Shown here: in pieces, positions 38,301 to 46,692 of the stretch
Position numbering within the stretch: position 1 is the stretch's first letter
Layout of the letters: every line of letters begins with the position of its first letter
Assembly (NCBI GenBank): GCA_941918925.1
Contig: OW799234.1
Location: 73,159,043-73,223,042, forward strand
Source of the DNA: Phyto melanocephala
Taxonomy: Eukaryota; Arthropoda; Insecta; Diptera; Rhinophoridae
Reading direction: 5' to 3'
DNA: 64,000 bases
The notes under the pieces: generated by a model
Told to the model about the DNA's origin: nothing
The model's database searches: none
The model's input: the letters and a program-made list of their open reading frames with translations, nothing else
Translations under genes and position numbers: made by a program

Positions 38301-41300
38301 TAAAATAATTTATATTTTTTTTTTTGGGTTTACACTTATTTTTTTCGCTTTCGTAAATACTTGTTGAATGAGAAAACTCTTATAAATTCTTCGTACTTTT
38401 TACTGAAATATCTGGAAAAATATAATCGATGTTTCATTTTGTTCATGTTATGTAACTGTTTTTGTGATTTTCAAAAATTTTATTATTTTTTAAGGTTAAT
38501 AATTGCATCTTTAAAAGAAAAAACTAATAATTTTGAATCGCTTAATGGAGAGTAAGTTTATGTTTTGTTTTTAATTTTTTTTTTTGAATTAGTACCTCTA
38601 ACTTAAAAATGTGAGCTAATCGAGAAAAATTAAGATTTGATTTGAAATCAGCGACCTTAAATTAGTAAACAATTGTAATGAAGTTCCAGTCAACACAAAA
38701 ACGTTAAATTTTGTTCTCTTGTGTTATTGAACATTTTTTGTTTAAAAATTTAGTTTTGAAATAAATGGGATTAAATTTTTCGCTTTTATGTATAATACAC
38801 ATTAAAAAGTTTTAACAAATTATAAAGAATATTAAGTAATATGTATGAATGTATGTATTAAAGTGCCCCGTGGCACTTCATTTGCGACAGAATCAGTATC
38901 AAGTCTCAATTTGCACTAAATTTAAAAGTAAATGAAAATATCATTGATGAATCATTCACGTGACAATGACACAAACAAAAGGAGTTATGCATGACAATAT
39001 CATTAAAGGGTCACTATACTTATGAAAGTTGAAACTTGGTGACATTTTCTCTTACATAAGAATGCGACAACGAATTATGATGATATTGTCTGCAAGGACT
39101 CATTAACACGCGGAGGCCTACAAGAAAAAATTAACTTAAGTCATCTATAAAGTTTTACATTTACTTTTAAAATGCAGATGTGATACAAAAGAAAAATCTG
39201 CATTTTTCATTCATGACAACATTGCCAGCGTTTGTCACGATGAATTATGATGACGATGGCCATCAGGTGTTAACGTATGAACATATCGTCGTTCGTAAAT
39301 TATTATGTCCTATGTGACACATAAAACCTATACATATAGAACACAATAATTTACGAACGACGATATGTATGTATGTATGTATATACATATGTTTATGTGA
39401 TTTATTTAACATTAAAAATACTGCTGACGGGTTACTTCGCAATTCAATTCGAACGAAAAAATTCGAATTTCTATGTTTGAAGCATACAAATTCGAAAAAA
39501 TTTATTTTCGAATTAAGTTACAGAGTAACAGACCGACCTATACTTACTTTTATGTATAAGAAGGAAATTTAGAAAATTAATTACTTTTTTATTTGTTTCA
39601 AATTAAATTTTATATAGATTTTGCTCGGAAAATAATTTAAATCGTCATATACATAACATACACAAATATATGAAATACCATGTTTGCGACGTTTGTGGTC
39701 AAAAGTTCAAAAACAAAGATTCGTTCAAAAATCATTATGCTCAACATCAAGGAATCATTGAACCTGCCGCAAAATGTTCGATTTGTAATAGGTGGCTTAA
39801 AAATAAACACAGTCTCAGATTGCATCGTTTTGTTCATGAAAAACATCCGACACCGTGCGATGTATGCGGAAAAATGTTTGACACTAAACACCGTCTGCGC
39901 AAACACAAATCATATTGGCATAAGTCGGACTTGGATTTTCAGTGTAATTTTTGTGAGAAAGTTTTTCGTCAAGAGCGCAATCTGCAAGAACATATGGCTA
40001 TTCATACGGGAGTGCAGCTCTATAAATGTCCACACTGTCAGAAAGAGTCACGTTCCAAGTCAAATATGTACGTTCATATAAAAAGACAACATCCGAATGA
40101 ATGGTGGAAATCTAAAATGGAACGTTTGAATATCGATCCCAATGCTGAAAATCCTGAATTTCAACAATGATATTAATCAATATTACGTACTTCTTTTGTA
40201 TTTCTTTTATCACCTTTGTATTTATATTAAATTAATGTACATACACATATGTATGTGTTTTGTGTGGTTTTAGATTTAATAAGAAAAAAATAATGATTTA
40301 TTTAAAAGTAAAAATATATGTATTTATGTACTATATCTACTATATGTAAATTTATTTAATTGTTACGTTTTTCAAAAGGGAAGATATTATGTTATTAAAA
40401 TATTATATTATATTCGGACATACATCTTATTCGAGACAATTAAGTTGTCGATTTTAGTGTTTACACGTTCAATTAAGCTTACTCAATTAGCATTTGACAA
40501 CTGAAAATATTTTTATTTTGTTCTTTAAAATACATAATAAAAATTGATTTTGTAGAATGTATTTTCAATAAAAATTTGATTAAATTGCTAAATCAATAAA
40601 TCAATTTCAGCTTTAATTAACTTTTTACTTTAAATTTTTCTCATTTTTAATTTTGTTACATTTAATGTTGTTAGGTTCAATCGTTTACCTTTGCAAATAA
40701 TATTTAGTGTAAAAAACTAATTTTTTTAATTTTTGTACATTTAAAATCCTATTTTTTAACGGAATTAAAGAAAAAATTTAAAAAAATTATATGAACGAGC
40801 CTATTGTATAGAATTGTGTCTTCCCACTAAACAGACTTGTGAGGGCTGTTTAACGCAATTAACTGTGCAATTAAGTAGTAATTGCTCTATTAAATAATTT
40901 ATTTGTAAGGTAAACTGTACTTAATTAAGACTTTAATTGTTTAAATTTCTTAATTGTGAAATTAAGGTGTTTGTGTGTGTGTGTGTATCTGAACATAGTA
41001 TAACATATCTTGTTATGGAGAACTTATTTTTTAATTATAACGGTCATTTTAAAGTAATTTCATGTTCACTAAACACATTTTTGCAGAGATTATTGGGCTT
41101 GAGATAATTCACTCTTATAAAAATTTCTTATTATTTGAAAAAAACTGTTATCATTATGAATATGATTTTATTAATTTAAACTTATTCAGATAATTATACA
41201 AAAAGGACCACTTTTACGGTATCAGTGCGATTTTGATTCTAATGAGCGATGTCTGTCTGTAAATAATCTTCTAATCCAAGTACACACAGTAAATCACATC

Positions 41301-44300
41301 GAGAGAAACTAATTCCATTATGAAAATGACGACTGTATAGACAACTTTTCTTATATTAAATGGTCAAACAGAATATGAATGTAACTGCGAACGTAGATGG
41401 CTCTAAGAGTAACAAATCCAATAATGTTCTATTATTTTTTTAAGTTTAGTATCTTGGATATTTAAATTTGGATGTCATTTGAATATTATTGTTATTTTTT
41501 CCCTTTTTAAAGTATTTTATTGTTCTTATCCTTTTACTTTAAAAAAGAAAAAAATGTTGGTTGGGTTTTTGAGGAAGTTTTTTTTATAGTTTTTTGTTTT
41601 ATTTTTGAATTCTTATTTTGTTAATAAGAATATGAAAATAAAACTTATAACATTTTAAAACTTTTTCAAGAATTTGAGTAAAAGGTCTCCTGACGATCTG
41701 TTATAAGCACCAGTGAAATGCATATACATATACCAGCTTAAACCCAACAACCAAAAAAAAAAAAATATTGAAAAATTAGTTGGGAGCATATCTCGAATAA
41801 TTTAGTAAATTATTTATAAATAAAAATATTTTTTAAATTTATTGTTTACATTATGAGTTTTTTCATAGATATTAGCAAAAAATATTCGCATAAATTTTTC
41901 GAATACGATTATCAAAAAACATTTCGCATGTTTAATTTGTTAAAACATAATTTTTTAATAGAAGAAAAAAAAGTGATATTATTTTTTTCTCAATATATGA
42001 TTGTTTTGCCAATTGATTATTTTCTCCACAAAGCTGCTGACAACAATGCATATGAGCTTTGTCATTTTGTAATTTCTGCAATATTCATTTTCGATCCCAT
42101 AAAGTATATATTTTCTGTAAGCTTATGACCCTTGAGCCGTATGTCAGTGTATTGGTTAAAATCAACTTTAAGACGCCCTCACATGTTACTCAGAAATGTA
42201 TGTGGTATAAATATTTTAAAAATATCCGTAAATGAATCGCTATTGAAAACCAGCACGATCGCCCCATAACTTACTACTATATGAGCAAATAAACACGACT
42301 GCCTGTTTTTCACATATTTTTATCACAAAAATTAAAATTTATCAGCCCCAGGTTCATTCTTAGAAAGATTTGCTACTATTTATAGGTAAAAATAATAATA
42401 AAATATATTGGATAAATCGATTACTAACCGACAAAGTTATAGGCAAAAGTAATTTTAAAAAATATATAATTTTTTTATTGCTATTACGGTATTATACCTA
42501 CATACATATGTACATTAGGGATACGACTTTTTTACAATTCAAAATGGCCCTATCCATACCATGAGTGCATAAAAAAACAACAAGAACTGCATCTTTAGAT
42601 TTTCGATATCGTTAAAAAACGTTCCTCGTCAAATGCAATTAAGTTTGGGATCAGTAAGTTCTAAGAAAATAAAAATATTTTCTTTATAAATTCATTAAAT
42701 GATAAATAAATTATATAAAATATATTTAATTAAATTAAGAAATGTAAATACATAGTTAAATAACAGTCGTGATTCAGCTCTGGTCGGGTCAAGAGCTCGC
42801 GCGTCATTGCCATTATCTCTTAAGGGCAATCAGGCCGTCCTTTTTATCCGGCTTCGAGAGTTTTACGTCTCACTCTCGCATTGGTTCATTGCGTGGCGTC
42901 GGTTAACTGTACCGAGATACAGTTGCCCGGAGTCTCAATTGGCCACATGCTAAACTGTTAAGAAGAAGAATAATTTTCGCGTTCAGCCCCGACTTCTTAT
43001 ATGAAGGTATAGGTCGATTTGTGGATACTGAACCATCGTGGGATACCCTGGCATTATTAGTTTGAAAACTAGCAATTTTTTTCATTATTAAAACCCAAAA
43101 AAAAAAAAATAGTAAAATAATTATAAAATAAAAAAATTAAAAAAAAAATTTTTTTGAAAAAATAAAAAAAATCTTAAAGGACTTTCAGAAATCGGCATCG
43201 ACGCGAAACGTTTTTGTTCCGAAATGACCTGAGGAAACATTTTTCGGTTTCAGCACAACATCGGCTACAGCGTGGTGATAGGGCCTTATTTTGGTTGTAC
43301 CCCTAATGTACATGATTCGACACGGTCGAATATAACACTTGTAACTTGTTTTATTAGTCGAATCGAATGTAGCGCTTTTAAAAATTGAGTGTTGATCCTT
43401 TACGTTCTTTTAAAATATATTTTTTTTATTAACCGAATTAATTGATGGATTCATTAACTGTGTATAGTCATATGGTCATATATTTTTTTAAATTATAAAA
43501 TGGTTTCCAAGTTAATTAACTTTTCAATAATTTTAAAATTTTAGGAAATTTTAACATACTGACAATACGACAGCACTATGGTGAGTACGATGAGTTCATC
43601 AAATAATTCAATAATTTAATTTAAGTTTATAAGTTTACTTTTAAGTTATTGAAAAGAAGTTCGTTCTTCTACTTTTTTTAAATTGCAAAAGAACTATGTA
43701 TATGATTTTATTAGAAGTAGTAATTCAATATATTTTTGCTGGTATACATACATACGTAACAGTTTGCCAACTTTTGTGACTTAGTTATTAGAACAATATA
43801 TTTTTAGTATATTTGTTAATTATTGAAAATTGTTTTGTTAATAACATCTAATTAATATGTCAACATCAACCTCCTTAAATCTTATCCATGTAGATGTGCA
43901 ACTATTTATCGTTTGCGTAATCATATTGCATCCGTACACAATAATATATACCACCATATTTGTGATATATGCGGAAAAAAATTCAAATCAAAAACCTCTT
44001 TTCAAAAGCATTATGACGAACATCAAGGCATTGTTGAACCACCGGCTCAGTGCACAATATGCGGTGCTTGGCTAAAGAATCAACACAGTCTGCGAGTACA
44101 TCATCAAACGCATGAAGACACACAATTTGCCTGCGATATTTGTGGTAAATTTTTCAAGACCAAAAAGAATTTGAGTCGTCACAAAGGATACTGGCATCGG
44201 CGGGAACGTAATCTTTCGTGTAGCTATTGCGACAAGGTGTTTCGTGAAAAACGCAATCTGGACGAGCACATGGCCACGCATACAGATACGAATCTGTATA

Positions 44301-44533
44301 CGTGCCCGCACTGTGGCAAAGAGTCAAGATCTAAGTCAAATATGTATGTTCATATTAAGCGACAGCATCCGGATGAATGGTGGAAATCAAAACAGGACCG
44401 TTATAAAGTGAAACCGGAAGAGGGTCCATCAGCAGCAGTTGAAGATCATGTTAAAAAGAAGTCATTATCAGTAATAGTAGATGTGGAAGCGGCATCATCA
44501 TCTTGTACACAGGGATGTATAAACATGAAATAA
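12965..44533 (+). CDS. ZAD-C2H2 zinc-finger gene with three alternative terminal exons
   Basis: Probable DNA-binding nuclear regulator. Common exons: 12965-13090, 13164-13599, 13665-13989 and 23157-23360; all junctions keep frame. The ZAD dimerisation domain has Cys3/Cys6 (MICRLC) in exon 1 and Cys54/Cys57 (ICQDC) in exon 2. An acidic Asn/Asp-rich linker (about 80-187) and a Lys-rich stretch (about 195-235, likely nuclear import) follow. Fingers begin with CDICQTRV and a variant CCDIVY finger, then CQICDQNM and CEHCSKRI; the exon ends in mid-finger at CHICNKR with phase 2. Three downstream exons can each complete it, giving proteins of 548, 547 or 576 aa with ten fingers. ZAD-finger genes are a large insect-specific family; I do not assign an orthologue. 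The 9.2 kb and 8.6 kb introns are full of transposons. Usage of the three ends is inferred from splice phase and homology. The donor of exon 2 (GTACCT) is weak. Confidence 0.85.
14420..15381 (-). pseudogene. piggyBac-like transposase remnant
   Basis: The minus strand encodes piggyBac-type blocks in order: VYCDNFYKSVNLLNIL, DILACGTIRNNRKHMPK, then, beyond an inserted palindrome, NYNKGMGDVDLMK and YYEYDRRSKW. The element boundary fits GTCGTCAAAGGG ending at 15381, followed by TTAA, the piggyBac target. Stops, missing N-terminal sequence and the insertion make it non-functional. The opposite end was not found. Confidence 0.8.
14541..14749. mobile_element. Palindromic insertion in the piggyBac remnant
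   Basis: Two near-perfect arms of about 87 bp (TGTGATGGAAATCGAAAACG at the left, mirrored at the right) around a 35-bp loop. It interrupts the transposase between IDIQVCDG and the continuing PLVVQNYNKG reading. It is either a foldback MITE or an inverted duplication. Confidence 0.8.
15511..16491 (+). repeat. Dispersed repeat R, copy c (long form)
   Basis: Starts with ACAAGTAAGAGTGCTATATT and TCGGCCAAGCCGAA, and ends with the ACCCTTTTTCACTGTGTGAA block. It contains an (AT)n tract (15790-15855), long A-rich runs, and the tRNA-like GGGATTCGATCCC block at about 16090-16130. Confidence 0.85.
15790..15855. repeat. (AT)n microsatellite in R copy c
   Basis: About 66 bp of alternating AT inside the A-rich middle of the repeat. 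Confidence 0.9.
16795..16950. mobile_element. MITE family B, copy 2 (partial)
   Basis: Matches 9217-9399 over AAGGAGA.CAA, TTTCCGGAGTTGAAATTATT and AATCAGCTGGGCTGGCAC, ending at CTTGTATAAGTGTACCCTGG. The left end is decayed. Confidence 0.75.
17140..18238 (-). mobile_element. Deleted Gypsy-type LTR retrotransposon
   Basis: The minus-strand 3' LTR is 17140-17728 (TGTTACAG to GTAACA, 589 bp). Next to it is the end of pol (17729-17966; THWDGPHKVIKRINDVV and a frameshifted KYGKSEFVPIRDEQA end), then only about 130 bp of the 5' LTR (18106-18238). The flanks carry the 4-bp repeat ATAT, as expected of an LTR-element insertion. Most of the 5' LTR, gag and most of pol are deleted. Confidence 0.85.
18600..18990 (+). 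pseudogene. Possible LINE RNase H remnant
   Basis: The plus strand can be read as MDIRIFTDGA followed by broken frames, resembling the start of the RNase H region of Jockey-type LINEs. Many stops. Low confidence. Confidence 0.3.
19240..19790. repeat. Dispersed repeat H, copy 1
   Basis: AGTTCAAATGTAATACTAGA, CATGTGACATATAATGCAAC and GCGACATCTTAAGCTAAAGG, together with GAACTTATAACCTAAATTT, recur at 26577-26800 in a different order. Part of the right end of element M. Confidence 0.65.
20530..21440 (-). pseudogene. Tc1/mariner-superfamily transposase remnant
   Basis: Minus-strand fragments in order: FDPRTVSNATKRYKEDL, GSGNKKGPRDIGKVK, a helix-turn-helix part (RRAPNTSIRK), MMDDKTYVLADFSQLPGQ, PDLASCHY, then WALIKKELKNTGKVS and VKSLMEGLPKKVN. 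The two upstream catalytic Asp regions remain, but the block with the third acidic residue is deleted between ALEWYSNKG and WALIKK. Several frameshifts: dead. Confidence 0.75.
21480..21985 (+). pseudogene. MADF-like fragment in a probable DNA transposon
   Basis: An 80-codon frame (21588-21830) contains FWKEFIEKYKSFPQLWQIK and LKINEYNALKEKLSEIEKK, which resembles the first half of a MADF domain. The surrounding DNA has mirrored GGCATAC/GTATGCC-type sequence at 21490 and 21925-21975, so it may be a transposon-borne MADF gene cut short. No complete domain. Confidence 0.4.
26577..26800. repeat. Dispersed repeat H, copy 2
   Basis: Matches blocks of 19240-19790 closely, with the GAACTTATAGCCTAAATTT block directly before the AGTTCAAATGTAATACTAGA block. 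Confidence 0.7.
27318..28919 (-). mobile_element. Tc1-like transposon with IR/DR ends
   Basis: 1602 bp flanked by TA (27316-27317 and 28920-28921). The ends are CACTGGCCGACAAAAGTCTA and CAGTGGCCGACAAAAGTCTA, followed by CGTACGACCACAATTTTTG. A second copy of GACAAAAGTCTACATACGA lies inside each end (about 27500 and 28720), giving the two-binding-site IR/DR layout seen in elements such as Minos or Sleeping Beauty. The transposase lies between. Confidence 0.93.
27579..28575 (-). pseudogene. Tc1-family transposase, decayed
   Basis: Reads from ATG at 28575 (MACRKEI, then an in-frame stop at codon 8) through the helix-turn-helix part (SFGEISKLLNLSKSTVQTIF), the basic GRPKK motif and a frameshift near 28220, to the DDE part: VLFTDEFKYNIF, WILQQDNDPKHTALIV, SPDLNVIEHVWEIL. 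After a second frameshift near 27715 it continues to DAHGGPTKY and a stop at 27579. The acidic triad of the DD34E family is kept, so the damage is slight: one stop and two frameshifts. Confidence 0.88.
29086..29852 (+). repeat. Dispersed repeat R, copy d2
   Basis: A second R copy in direct order after d1, from GAGCGCTATATTCGGCCGTG to CCCTTTTTCACTGTATGAAT. It contains the GGCTCAGCTGGGATTCGA tRNA-like block near 29450. Confidence 0.85.
30230..30545 (+). pseudogene. LINE reverse transcriptase remnant
   Basis: The plus strand reads CALECFDLYKSPGPDGIVPE followed by frameshifted LPESWSIP-type sequence. The YKSPGPDGI motif is diagnostic of Jockey/R1-type LINE reverse transcriptases. Short and broken. 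Confidence 0.75.
30655..30960 (+). pseudogene. Mariner-type transposase C-terminal remnant
   Basis: Broken frames give ISRNSDVN.PPR.CDL, then YANKPETISELKSEI and IGGIQPHLCWKVMEN, the usual end of a mariner-superfamily transposase. No ends found. Confidence 0.65.
31338..31700 (+). pseudogene. Partial duplicate of the first terminal finger exon
   Basis: From CGTAGTCTTGATGAACATAT onward this copies the last part of the 31961-32516 exon: finger SLDEHMAKH, finger CPYCGKDSRSKSNMYVHIKR, the same tail ending DSEQK and about 160 bp of 3' flank. Only a few bases differ and the frame is open to its stop at 31538, so it is recent. It lacks four upstream fingers. The TTTTCAG just before it would splice out of frame with exon 4, so it is probably not a usable terminal exon. 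Confidence 0.85.
31735..31904 (-). repeat. Dispersed repeat R, copy e (end fragment)
   Basis: Ends AGATTCGGAACGGCCGAATA then TAGCACTCTTACTTG, just upstream of the first terminal exon. Confidence 0.8.
31961..32516 (+). CDS. ZAD gene, alternative terminal exon 1
   Basis: The acceptor TCTATATAG is at 31960. The first base completes codon 364 (Arg), and FSSESSCKHHITRFH supplies the missing half finger. Five fingers follow: CDMCGRLY, CSICDIWL, CDICGRLF, CSFCNKVF and CPHCGKDS. The predicted helix residues (-1, 2, 3, 6) are TDAR, NSSV, TLRS, LRSE and SSNV. The exon ends with a basic EWLKSKMDRLNL tail and a stop at 32516; full isoform 548 aa. It is the closest terminal exon to the common part (8.6-kb intron). 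3' flank is shared with the partial copy at 31338-31700. Confidence 0.85.
33778..35245. mobile_element. TIR element containing a mariner copy
   Basis: The ends are CAGTGTTTTCACACTTAAGG and AAGTGTGAAAACACT. The CAG-type terminus resembles hAT, but I see no 8-bp duplication. Element J lies on both sides and a mariner-type copy (34190-35104) lies inside, giving three nested layers. Confidence 0.65.
34187..35104 (+). mobile_element. Mariner-type element with a duplicated inverted 3' end
   Basis: The outer 175-180 bp are inverted copies of each other (GGGTGTTTTTTTAAGCCCGA at the left). The right copy contains the end of the transposase (HGAHMPEIIFKC and stop). The left copy is the reverse complement of that same coding end, so the N-terminal part has been replaced. 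Between them is a transposase part with FSDEAHFWLNGFVN, FQQDGATCHTA and CDLTPLDYFLWGYVK, with one frameshift near 34555. Confidence 0.85.
35510..35635. repeat. Short repeat with R-like terminus, copy 1
   Basis: ACTGTTAATAACAAA..AATACATTTTA, AAAATTGGTGGTGGGTATCT and TTCGGCATAGCCGAATATAG recur at 49445-49545. The terminus is like R, but the interior differs. Confidence 0.65.
35797..36650 (-). pseudogene. Internally deleted mariner-type element
   Basis: The left end CGGGTGACCCAACTAGAACG is present at 35797. The minus strand begins MERYTNEQRNLIVKLF, loses the middle of the N-terminal domain, and continues HLDGFVNRQNCRIWG, YREMITSFFLPRIEEMNVEG and WFQQDGATCHTA. Frameshifts precede a PPRSCDLTPLDFF-type end. 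The right terminus is not found. Confidence 0.75.
36715..36850. mobile_element. pogo/Tigger-like terminal sequence
   Basis: CAGTATAACCTCTGTAGTCC, then GGACAATCGCTAATTCGGAC and related half-sites, resemble the ends of pogo/Tigger elements. Only one end is visible; no transposase. Confidence 0.5.
37150..37360 (-). pseudogene. Mariner N-terminal fragment
   Basis: The minus strand reads KIVEAFYENVRSK and CPQSEELPNCA, matching the start of the element at 47440-48433. The rest is missing. Confidence 0.6.
37361..39617. other. Intervening DNA before terminal exon 2
   Basis: No gene seen. 38740-38840 weakly resembles the 3' flank of terminal exon 1 (TTTTCGCT, CA(C/T)ATTAAAAAGTTTTA). A hairpin lies at 39281-39368. 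The acceptor TATATAG closes it at 39617. Confidence 0.5.
39281..39368. repeat. Hairpin-forming repeat
   Basis: The arms ATCGTCGTTCGTAAATTATT and AATAATTTACGAACGACGAT are perfectly complementary around a loop of about 35 bp. Related loop sequence (CATAAAAAACCTATACATAA) recurs at about 51780-51840. Confidence 0.8.
39618..40170 (+). CDS. ZAD gene, alternative terminal exon 2
   Basis: The acceptor is TTATATAG at 39617. The first base completes codon 364 as Arg, and FCSENNLNRHIHNIH finishes the split finger. Five fingers follow: CDVCGQKF, CSICNRWL, CDVCGKMF, CNFCEKVF and CPHCQKES. Predicted contact residues are NDSN, NHSL, THRK, QRNE and SSNV. The tail is EWWKSKMERLNI, with a stop at 40170 (547 aa isoform). 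The acceptor and first codons are near-identical to exon 1 (AAATTAAATT.TATATAG|ATTTT), so the duplicated unit included the splice site. No in-frame damage is seen. Confidence 0.85.
40171..42060. other. Gene-free stretch after terminal exon 2
   Basis: 3' flank and AT-rich DNA with a short (GT)n run near 40970-40985. No gene or clear repeat boundary recognised. Confidence 0.5.
42511..43315. mobile_element. TIR element K (about 805 bp)
   Basis: The ends GTACATTAGGGATACGAC and GTTGTACCCCTAATGTAC are inverted, with GGCCCTATC and its complement GATAGGGCC just inside. It contains repeat F copy 3. No transposase frame. Confidence 0.65.
42770..42942 (+). repeat. Dispersed repeat F, copy 3
   Basis: Same orientation as 11122-11292; GATTCAGCTCTGGTCGGGTC at the left and CCCGGAGTCTCAATTG at the right. 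Lies inside TIR element K. Confidence 0.7.
43894..44533 (+). CDS. ZAD gene, alternative terminal exon 3
   Basis: The acceptor CATGTAG is at 43893. The first base completes codon 364 as Arg, and CATIYRLRNHIASVH supplies the half finger. Five fingers follow: CDICGKKF, CTICGAWL, CDICGKFF, CSYCDKVF and CPHCGKES. Predicted contact residues are STSK, NHSV, TKNR, ERNE and SSNV. It has a longer C-terminal tail than the other two (EWWKSKQDRYKVKPEEG, then a Ser/Val-rich stretch), giving a 576-aa isoform. Its acceptor region is diverged from the other two, so it is probably the older copy. AATAAA follows at about 44561. Confidence 0.83.
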
Positions 44534-45183
44534 TAATATTATTATATTTTTAATGCTAATAAAAATGGTTTATAACCTTTAATTTTTATAAATTTTCTTC
44601 ATTCGTCTAATGAAGTGCGACTTGATTAAAAAATAATAATTATTTATAGTTATTTCTGTTTGCATATTTAATAATTGAACATTAAATTTTACACTTTTAT
44701 GACATTAAAATATTATATTCGTTTGTTTACTCACAAGTATTGACTATTTTTTACTGAACTTTAGTGGATTACGTTCGTTTACACAAATTTCCATATAAAA
44801 CGGAAACAATCTAGTAAAGTCCAGTTAAAAATATTATTTATTTTAGTAAAATAACGATACCATGTGCCTATTTAAATACCAATATTATGTATGTTAATTT
44901 ATATGTTTGTATATGTAAGTATGTGCTGATGATACACAGTATATGCATAAAATTTATCAAATGTTTATTAATAACATTTTCATAGAAAATTAGTTTAATA
45001 AACCCTCGATAATGCTTTTATAGGTTTTATGCATACGGCAGATAAAATAAACATCATTATGCATAAAAATATAATGTTGAAAATTTCTCTTTCACTTCAA
45101 GATAGCACGAAATCGGAAAACAACGTACTCGTATCCAATCTGCTATTTGTTTTTTTTTTATATATACAATTTATCAGACTTAC
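44534..45183. other. 3' flank of terminal exon 3
   Basis: AT-rich, with a candidate poly(A) signal at about 44561. No further gene seen. Confidence 0.55.
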
Positions 45184-45310
45184 CAGGGTACACTTATGCA
45201 AGGTGGCGGTGCCAGCCCAGCTGACTTTTTTAGTGTGTTCTGGAGTAGTCAAACTACATAGATATTTAAAAAAATTATTTCAACTCCGGAAATTGTCAAA
45301 CTTAATTATT
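45184..45310. mobile_element. MITE family B, copy 3 (partial)
   Basis: CAGGGTACACTTATGCAAGG, TGGCGGTGCCAGCCCAGCTG and CAACTCCGGAAATTGTCAAA match copies 1 and 2. The right part is lost. Confidence 0.75.
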
Positions 45311-45533
45311 TTTTATTTTTATGTTTTGCAGTTTCAGTTTATTTAAAACGTTTTAAAAAATATTAAATCGAGAATAGAAAGTTTTTACATTTAAAATTCT
45401 TTAAAATTATTGAAATTAAATATGAAGACATCTATACAAATACAAAATACATGCATGTGTTTTCTAACGGTTTTGTTTGTTGCCGCGATGCCGTTACTCG
45501 ACTAAATCTCTCTCGATAGTTCTCTCAGGTTTT

Positions 45534-46661
45534 TATACCCTTCACACAGTGAAAAAGGGTATACATATATAGATTTGTCATTCCGTGTGAAATTTCTACA
45601 ATTTTCATTTCCGACCCCATAAAGTATATATTTTCTGAAAGCTTATGAAGAGTGGAGTTGATTAAGCTCTGACCGTCTGTCCGTATGTATGTTGAAATCA
45701 ACTTACACCCCTTTTTTTAACACAAAAACAACATACAACAACAACATACATACATACAGGCGTGGCATACTGGTTAGAGTAAACGTGGCATCGAACCCCA
45801 GCTAAGCCCAAAACAATTTTTTTTTTTATTTTATATATAACTAGCCAAACCCGGCGCGCGTTGCTACGCCCTTTAATGAATCGAAATGCATTCTGAATTT
45901 TAATTGAATATCAAGTGCAAAAACCTAAAAATTATAATTTTTTTATGGGCGTGGCCCTTCCCACTTTTCTAATCACGAAATTGTAAAGTCATAACAGCTC
46001 AATATTTGTGCAAAGTTTCAGAAGAATCGGACCAGTGCAAGTACTTCAAAATTATAATTGTTTTTATGGGCGTGGCCCTGCCCACTTTTCTAATCACGAA
46101 ATTGTAAAGTCATAACAGCTCAATATGTGTGCAAAGTTTCAGAATAATCAATCCAGTGCAAGTACCTCAAAATGATACCTTTTTTTTATGGGCGTGGCAC
46201 TGCCCACTTTTCTAATCACGAAATTATTTAGTAATGACAGCTCAATATGTGTGCAAGGTTTCAGAAAAATCGATCCAGTGCAAGAACCTCAAAATTAGAA
46301 CTTTTTTTTATGGGCGTGGCCCCGCCTCCTTTTTTAATCACGAAATTATAAAGTCATGACAGCTTAATATGTGTGCAACGTTTCAGAAAAATCGGTCCAG
46401 TGCAAGTACTTCAAAATTAAAACTTTTTTAGGGGCGTGGCCCCGCCCACTTTTCTTATCACGAAATAATTTAGTCATGACAGCTCGATATGTGTGCAAAG
46501 TTTCAGAAAAATCGGTCAAGTGCAAGTAGCTAAAACTGATAACTAATTTTTTATGGGCGTGGCCCCGCCCACTTTTTTTCACCCATAAACACTCCCTGGT
46601 ATGTGTACAACAACTTACCAAAGTTTGAGCCCGATCGGTTGTACAGTTTCGGAGTCTATAG

Positions 46662-46692
<31 letters not shown>

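Larger units (their letters stand above)
42065..43355. repeat. R-related copy split by a TIR element
   Basis: 42070-42300 carries R-type blocks (GATCCCATAAAGTATATATT, AATGAATCGCTATTGAAA), and the R-type end GATTCGACACGGTCGAATAT lies at 43316-43355. The element at 42511-43315 separates them. Confidence 0.65.

Noticed and set aside
41853..42128. 91-aa frame
   Set aside because: Its C-terminal part is translated R repeat (DPIKYIF block); AT-rich and without homology.
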